Source: CAZAYP01 sp964489425 [NCBI: uncultured Verrucomicrobiota bacterium] (GTDB lineage: Bacteria; Verrucomicrobiota; Kiritimatiellia; RZYC01). From it: a stretch of 36,474 nucleotides of DNA. Under the pieces are notes generated by a model. It saw only the letters and a list, made by a program, of their open reading frames with translations. It was not told where the DNA came from and searched no databases. The stretch covers positions 1 through 36,474 of the forward strand of contig CAZAYP010000059.1 in the NCBI GenBank assembly GCA_964489425.1. The letters run 5' to 3'. The position numbers and the translations under genes were made by a program. Below are positions 32,324 to 36,474 of the stretch, piece after piece (the first letter of the stretch is position 1; each line of letters begins with the position of its first letter).

Positions 32324-33175
32324 ATGACAACGGACCGCGCCAACCGGATCAGCCCGGACGAGTTCCGCCGCTTGCGCGACTGGCTGCACGAGCGCGTGGG
32401 CATATATTTTGAGGACCACAAGCTGCCGTTCCTGGAAAAACGCATCCTCCAGCGCATGGCGGATACCCAGATCCCCACGGCGCGCGAATACCATTTCACC
32501 CTCAAGTTCCACGATCCCGGCGGCCGCGAATTGCAGCAGTTGGTCAACCTGATCACCACCAACGAAACCTACATGTTTCGTGAGCACGAGCAATTGCAGG
32601 TCTTTGCCAATCATTGCCTGCCGGAAATCATGCGCCAGAAAAGCCGGTCCCTGCATCCCCGGCTGCGCGTCTGGTCGGCCGGCTGCTCCTCGGGCGAGGA
32701 GCCCTACACGCTGGCCATGATCCTGCGCGAAGTCATCGAGGAGCACGAGCAGATCCCCACGGAAATCATCGCCACCGATATTGACGAGAACATGCTGCGC
32801 CTGACCCAGCAGGCAACCTACGCGGCGCGCTCCGTGCGCCTGGTGCCGGAAGAATATGCCGGCCGCCATCTGCGGCACGCCGCCGACGGGTTCCAAGTGG
32901 TACCCGACACCCGCCGCCTGGTGACCACCCGCCACCTGAACCTGAATGACGCCACCGCCATGCGGTCGATGCCCGTCGATTTCGACGTCATCTTTTGCCG
33001 CAACGTGCTGATCTATTTCGCCGACGAGGCCCGGCAATTGGCCGTGGACCGCTTTTATGAGCATCTCAACGCCGGCGGATACCTTTTCCTCACCCGGACC
33101 GAAAACGTCGGGCGGATTAGCAATAACTTTGTGGCCCAACGCGTGGCCGGCGAAAGCGTGTATATGAAACGATGA
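32324..33175 (+). CDS. cheR: CheR chemotaxis methyltransferase, copy 2
   Basis: 283 residues with the same layout as copy 1: FRRLRDWLHERVGIYFEDHK, NETYMFREHEQLQ, WSAGCSSGEEPYTLAMIL, EIIATDIDENML, FDVIFCRNVLIYFADE. It is clearly a paralogue of the cheR at 28105; the two can be aligned end to end. It uses SAM to methylate MCP glutamates. Two ATGs are possible, at 32312 and 32324; the second is preferred because GGAA precedes it and its N-terminal length matches copy 1. It opens the second cheR-cheY-cheA module. Confidence 0.95.
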   Translation: MTTDRANRISPDEFRRLRDWLHERVGIYFEDHKLPFLEKRILQRMADTQIPTAREYHFTLKFHDPGGRELQQLVNLITTNETYMFREHEQLQVFANHCLPEIMRQKSRSLHPRLRVWSAGCSSGEEPYTLAMILREVIEEHEQIPTEIIATDIDENMLRLTQQATYAARSVRLVPEEYAGRHLRHAADGFQVVPDTRRLVTTRHLNLNDATAMRSMPVDFDVIFCRNVLIYFADEARQLAVDRFYEHLNAGGYLFLTRTENVGRISNNFVAQRVAGESVYMKR

Positions 33176-33209
33176 AGAAAGCGATGAAAGATGAACGGCA
33201 GAAATCCCC

Positions 33210-33314
33210 GGCGCTAAAGCGCCGCCAGAACTTCCGCCTAAAGGCGGAACTCCGGCACCGGGTGGGGTCAGAGTCCCGGCTTGAGCCGGAAGTTCCGCGC
33301 GGGCTTCAGCCCGC
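33210..33314. repeat. REP-like hairpins between cheR2 and cheY2
   Basis: Four hairpins: GGCGCTAAAGCGCC (33210-33223), TTCCGCCTAAAGGCGGAA (33232-33249), CCGGCTTGAGCCGG (33276-33289) and GCGGGCTTCAGCCCGC (33299-33314). The AGAGT-CCCGGCTT-GAGCCGGAAGTT order matches the elements at 20847 and 36391. Confidence 0.75.
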
Positions 33315-33367
33315 GTTGGGGCCTGGAGCCCTGCTTGTGGCTGGGCGCCATCTATATGGAATAAACC

Positions 33368-33766
33368 ATGACGGCTGACAAGAAGATCGCCGGCACCATC
33401 CTGGTGGTGGACGACTCGCAGACCGCCCGCAACTACCACCGCCGCGTGCTGGAAAGCTCCGGGTTCACGGTGACCACGGCCGCGGACGGCGCGGCCGGGC
33501 TGGAGCAATTGCTGCGGGGCGCGTTTGACCTGGTGGTTGCGGATGTGAACATGACCGGGATGAACGGCCTGGAATTCATCCGCCGCCTGCGCCAAGTACC
33601 GGCCAGCCAATTTCTGCCGGTCATCATCGTGTCCACCGAGCGGGCCATTGAAGACAAGCGCCAGGGCTACACCGCGGGCGCCAACCTGTACCTTACCAAG
33701 CCCTGCCGCCCCGAAATCCTGGTGGAAAGCATCAAGATGCTGATCCAACCCCCGCGGGGGAGTTGA
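33368..33766 (+). CDS. CheY-like single-domain response regulator, copy 2
   Basis: 132 residues, a single receiver: VVDDSQTARNYHRRV, acceptor Asp in LVVADVNMTGMNG, Thr in IIVSTERA, Lys in LYLTKPCRPEIL. Hand alignment to copy 1 gives about 60% identity (roughly 71 of 118 positions), so it is a recent paralogue. It has a 9-residue N-terminal extension (MTADKKIAG) and a Pro-rich tail. It is followed after 6 bases by cheA2, its likely phosphodonor. Confidence 0.93.
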   Translation: MTADKKIAGTILVVDDSQTARNYHRRVLESSGFTVTTAADGAAGLEQLLRGAFDLVVADVNMTGMNGLEFIRRLRQVPASQFLPVIIVSTERAIEDKRQGYTAGANLYLTKPCRPEILVESIKMLIQPPRGS

Positions 33767-33772
33767 GCGACC

Positions 33773-36274
33773 ATGGCCGACCCGTTCATGCAGGAAATCC
33801 AGGCCGAGTTCCGCTCCGAGGCGCAGGAGATGCTGGGCCGCCTGGAGCGGGGCATCCTGGATCTGGAACATCATCCGGACAGCAAGGAGGTGCTGAACGG
33901 CATATTCCGGGTTCTGCACACCATCAAGGGCACCGGCGCGGCCGTGGAGTTTTACCGGCTCTCGGCTTTTGTTCATCATTTTGAAGACGCCGTTGATCTT
34001 GCCCGCAAAGGCAAATTGAGCGTTGACCGCGGGTTGATCGATCTAGCCCTGGGTGGCATGGACCGCATCCGCGCCTTGCTGGAGGAAGGGTCTACCGAGC
34101 CGTGCGCCCGTGACGAGGTGGCCGGCCAGGAACCCCTCTTGCGCCAATTGGCGGACCTTTTGGCCGCCGGCAAGCCTTCGGCGCCTCCGCCACCGGCAGT
34201 TCCCTCGCCGGCCGGTGTGGTCCGGACCTACCACCTGCTGCTATGCGCGCCGCCCGACGGCGCCTTGCGCGCCGCTGAACCGATCCGCCTGCTGAATGCC
34301 TTGCAGCCCGTTGGGACGGCGCGCGTGGCCAGCGTTACCCGGGAACTGCCGGCCAAGGGCCTGCCAGCGCGGTTGTGGTGGAAGCTGGAATTTCTGTCCG
34401 ACCTGCTTTTGGCTCCTTTGCGCCAAATCTGCGCCGCGCTCAATCTGACCGGCGATCTCCAGATCGAGGACGTGACCGCGCAGGAGGACCTCGTCGTCCC
34501 GCTGGGACCCTACTTTGCGTCCGACGCCTTGCCTGTATTCCGTACGCGCATCACGGCCGTGCTGCACGAGGCTGGGGAGCAACTGGCGGCATTGGCCCGT
34601 CACCCCAAACAAAAAGTGGCCTGGAACGTGCTGGGTGGCGCGCTGGCCAGTGTACGCGCGCTAACCTTGGCCCTGTTGCCGCCGGCCTTTCCCGCGGTTT
34701 CGCGCGACAACAGCCTGACGCGCCTGGCGGCCCTGGCCACGGCCGCCGAAACTTGGCTGGAATCGCAACGCCGCGCGCCCAGCGGCCATTTGCCGCCCGA
34801 AGCACGCGCCATCCTGGCCGTGGTGATTGACCAAGCCCGCCAACTGGCCGCCGCCTTCCTCGAGGAAAACCTGCCGCCTGACCTGCCCCCGGACTTGTGC
34901 GCCGCGCTGCAAGTTCTGCCCCCCGCGGCCGGCGTCCCGGCACCGGCCGTGTCGCCTGTGGCGGAGACGCCGCCCGCCGTGGAAAAACCGGCGGAAGAAA
35001 AGGCGGCTGCGGTCGAAGCCGCCACCTTGCGCGTGGAAGAGGAAAAGATCAACTGTATCATGCGCGCGGTCGGCGACCTGTTGACCCGGCGGGCGGTGTT
35101 GCCGCTGCTGGCCCAGCAACTCCAAGCCGCGGCCGATCCCCGCGCCGTCGGCCAGACCCTGAAAGAGGCGGCGCGCGACATCTCCCACATTGCCGAGCAG
35201 CTCCAGGACGCGGTGATGTCCATCCGCATGTTACCGATATCCAACCTCTATAATCGCTACCCGCGCCTGGTGCGCGATTTGGCCCATGGCCTGGGCAAGG
35301 AGATCGAGTTGGTCCTCGAAGGCGGCGACACCGAAATCGACAAAACCGTCCTGGACCTGTTGAACGATCCTTTAGTGCACCTGTTGCGCAACGCGGTAGA
35401 TCATGGCATCGAATCTCCGGCAACGCGGCGGGCGGCCGGCAAACCACCTGCCGGCGTCGTGCGCCTGATCGCGGCGTGCGACCGCGGCCAAATCACGGTG
35501 ACCCTCAGCGACGATGGCAAGGGACTGGATCCCGTCCGGCTGAAAGCCAAGGCCGTGGAAAAAGGGATCCTGACCGCGGAAGCCGCGCGCAAGATGCCGG
35601 ATCGCGCCGCGCTGGACCTGATTTTTGAAGCCGGCTTTTCCACGGCGGACCAGGTCACGGACGTGTCCGGCCGCGGCGTGGGCATGGACGTGGTCCGCAC
35701 CAACCTGCGGCGCATGCAGGGCCAGATCGAGATCGACAGCGCTCCCGGCCGCGGCACCACCATCATCTTGCGCCTGCCGGTCAAAACGATCCTCATGGTC
35801 ACCGCGACCCTGCTGGTGCAGGCCGGCGGGCAGGAATACCTGTTGCCGGTGGAGAACGTCGAAGAATTGCACAAGATTTCGCGGCGCCAATTGCACCGCT
35901 TCCGGGAAACCCGCCTGGCGGCGGTGCGCAACGCCGTGTATCCCGTGGCGCCGTTGACGGAATTGCTGCGGGGCGTGCCCCGGGACGGGGCGGGCAGCGC
36001 GGCAGACGCGGATGAGCCCAACACCGGGGACCCGGTGGCCCTGGCGCTGATGCGCAGCGGCACCACCCGCTATGCCGTGATCCTGGACCGGTTCATCAGC
36101 CGGGAACAGGTCGTGGTCAAGCCGCTGGCCGGCCTGGCGACTTCGCGGATGTTCGCGGGCGTAACCGTCATGGGCGACGGCCGCGTCATCCTGGTGATCG
36201 ACCCGGCAGAACTGATGGATGCGCTGCAGGCTATTTCCTCGCAACGTGAGCCGGAACAGGCGAGAATGAAGTAA
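33773..36274 (+). CDS. cheA: CheA histidine kinase, copy 2, second HPt degenerate
   Basis: 833 residues, the same plan as copy 1. HPt 1 has His49 (VLHTIKGTGAAVE). The middle domain opens RTYHLLLCA. A region that aligns with HPt 2 of copy 1 (about 250-375) keeps the flanking helices (HEAGEQLAAL, ATAAETWLE) but reads GGALASVRAL where copy 1 has SIHSIKG, so the phospho-His is gone. The third helical region of copy 1 is largely missing, replaced by a Pro/Ala linker (384-415). Dimerisation (RVEEEKINCIMRAVGDLL), N-box HLLRNAVDHGIE (Asn540), DDGKG (580-584), GRGVGMDV and the CheW-like domain are intact, so kinase activity through His49 is expected. Confidence 0.95.
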   Translation: MADPFMQEIQAEFRSEAQEMLGRLERGILDLEHHPDSKEVLNGIFRVLHTIKGTGAAVEFYRLSAFVHHFEDAVDLARKGKLSVDRGLIDLALGGMDRIRALLEEGSTEPCARDEVAGQEPLLRQLADLLAAGKPSAPPPPAVPSPAGVVRTYHLLLCAPPDGALRAAEPIRLLNALQPVGTARVASVTRELPAKGLPARLWWKLEFLSDLLLAPLRQICAALNLTGDLQIEDVTAQEDLVVPLGPYFASDALPVFRTRITAVLHEAGEQLAALARHPKQKVAWNVLGGALASVRALTLALLPPAFPAVSRDNSLTRLAALATAAETWLESQRRAPSGHLPPEARAILAVVIDQARQLAAAFLEENLPPDLPPDLCAALQVLPPAAGVPAPAVSPVAETPPAVEKPAEEKAAAVEAATLRVEEEKINCIMRAVGDLLTRRAVLPLLAQQLQAAADPRAVGQTLKEAARDISHIAEQLQDAVMSIRMLPISNLYNRYPRLVRDLAHGLGKEIELVLEGGDTEIDKTVLDLLNDPLVHLLRNAVDHGIESPATRRAAGKPPAGVVRLIAACDRGQITVTLSDDGKGLDPVRLKAKAVEKGILTAEAARKMPDRAALDLIFEAGFSTADQVTDVSGRGVGMDVVRTNLRRMQGQIEIDSAPGRGTTIILRLPVKTILMVTATLLVQAGGQEYLLPVENVEELHKISRRQLHRFRETRLAAVRNAVYPVAPLTELLRGVPRDGAGSAADADEPNTGDPVALALMRSGTTRYAVILDRFISREQVVVKPLAGLATSRMFAGVTVMGDGRVILVIDPAELMDALQAISSQREPEQARMK

Positions 36275-36474
36275 TGAATAATGACCGCTCGCCAATAATG
36301 TAAAAAATCAAGAATCGGAAAATATTGCACACGGAGGCACGGAGATCCCAGAGAAAGAGCCATGGCGGACCTGGTTGGTGTTAGGCTTGATCAGAGTACC
36401 GGCTTTAGCCGGAAGTTTTCCCTGAAGTTTGGCACTCAACTAGACAGTAATCAATTTGTCTGATTATCGCTTGC
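36275..36474. other. end of window: CACGGAG half-element and REP-like hairpin, no gene
   Basis: 36327-36358 is a lone CACGGAG-type arm (units CACACGGAGG, CACGGAGA, TCCCAGAG), and 36399-36412 is CCGGCTTTAGCCGG with the TCAGAGTA start and GGAAGTT end of the REP-like family. No gene was seen in the last 200 bases. Confidence 0.6.

Overview
The window looks like a GC-rich bacterial chromosome contig. Its gene content has no single diagnostic marker. The REP-like hairpins, the short-period intergenic inverted repeats, a DUF6788-type mobile-element protein and the all-cytoplasmic signalling proteins together suggest the PVC superphylum (Kiritimatiellota, Verrucomicrobiota or Lentisphaerota). That is a guess from style, not a proof.

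Layout. (1) Positions 1-5.7 kb, mostly minus strand: a decayed prophage block. It holds the start of a major capsid gene cut by the window edge, a small head protein, a scaffold-like protein, a large Gly-rich virion-type protein with a frameshift near its end, and a 5'-truncated coiled-coil protein. A VapBC toxin-antitoxin pair, a small Cys-rich protein and an AT-rich membrane-protein gene lie among them. (2) 5.7-13.6 kb: a mobile-element scar (DUF6788 protein, IS630 fragment, HTH transposase subunit) around a fused membrane/spermidine-synthase-like protein, and a secreted protein in an operon with a membrane-anchored SGNH hydrolase. (3) 13.9-16.6 kb, plus strand: a second, related prophage remnant in opposite orientation (end of the small head gene, broken capsid gene, tyrosine integrase, excisionase-like HTH protein). 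(4) 16.7-36.3 kb: a signalling island. On the minus strand are a REC-HisKA-HATPase-REC-HPt hybrid kinase and an NtrC-type sigma-54 activator. Divergent from them runs a chemosensory cluster: double-hairpin cytoplasmic MCP, triple-CheW, CheB, HEAT-repeat protein, then two successive cheR-cheY-cheA modules.

How the genes may work together. The gap between the activator and the MCP gene carries a good sigma-54 promoter (21351-21366). About 190-240 bp upstream of it is a cluster of helically phased 11-bp repeats resembling an enhancer. This suggests that hybrid kinase to NtrC phosphorelay switches on the chemosensory operon. The two CheR-CheY-CheA modules are clearly paralogous. CheA1 has two intact HPt domains; in CheA2 the second has lost its phospho-accepting His. 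No flagellar, pilus or other output gene is visible, nor CheC, CheD or CheZ, so the output is unknown.

Almost every gene gap of the signalling island carries an inverted-repeat element. There are at least three kinds: short-period CACGAAG / CACGGAG / CGCAAAG / ACGACAACGATC arrays, REP-like hairpins, and a three-way-junction element. The prophage part has none of them. The first 55 bases are an exact inverted copy of 14091-14145, which suggests the contig ends at an assembly repeat. I saw no tRNA, rRNA or CRISPR array.
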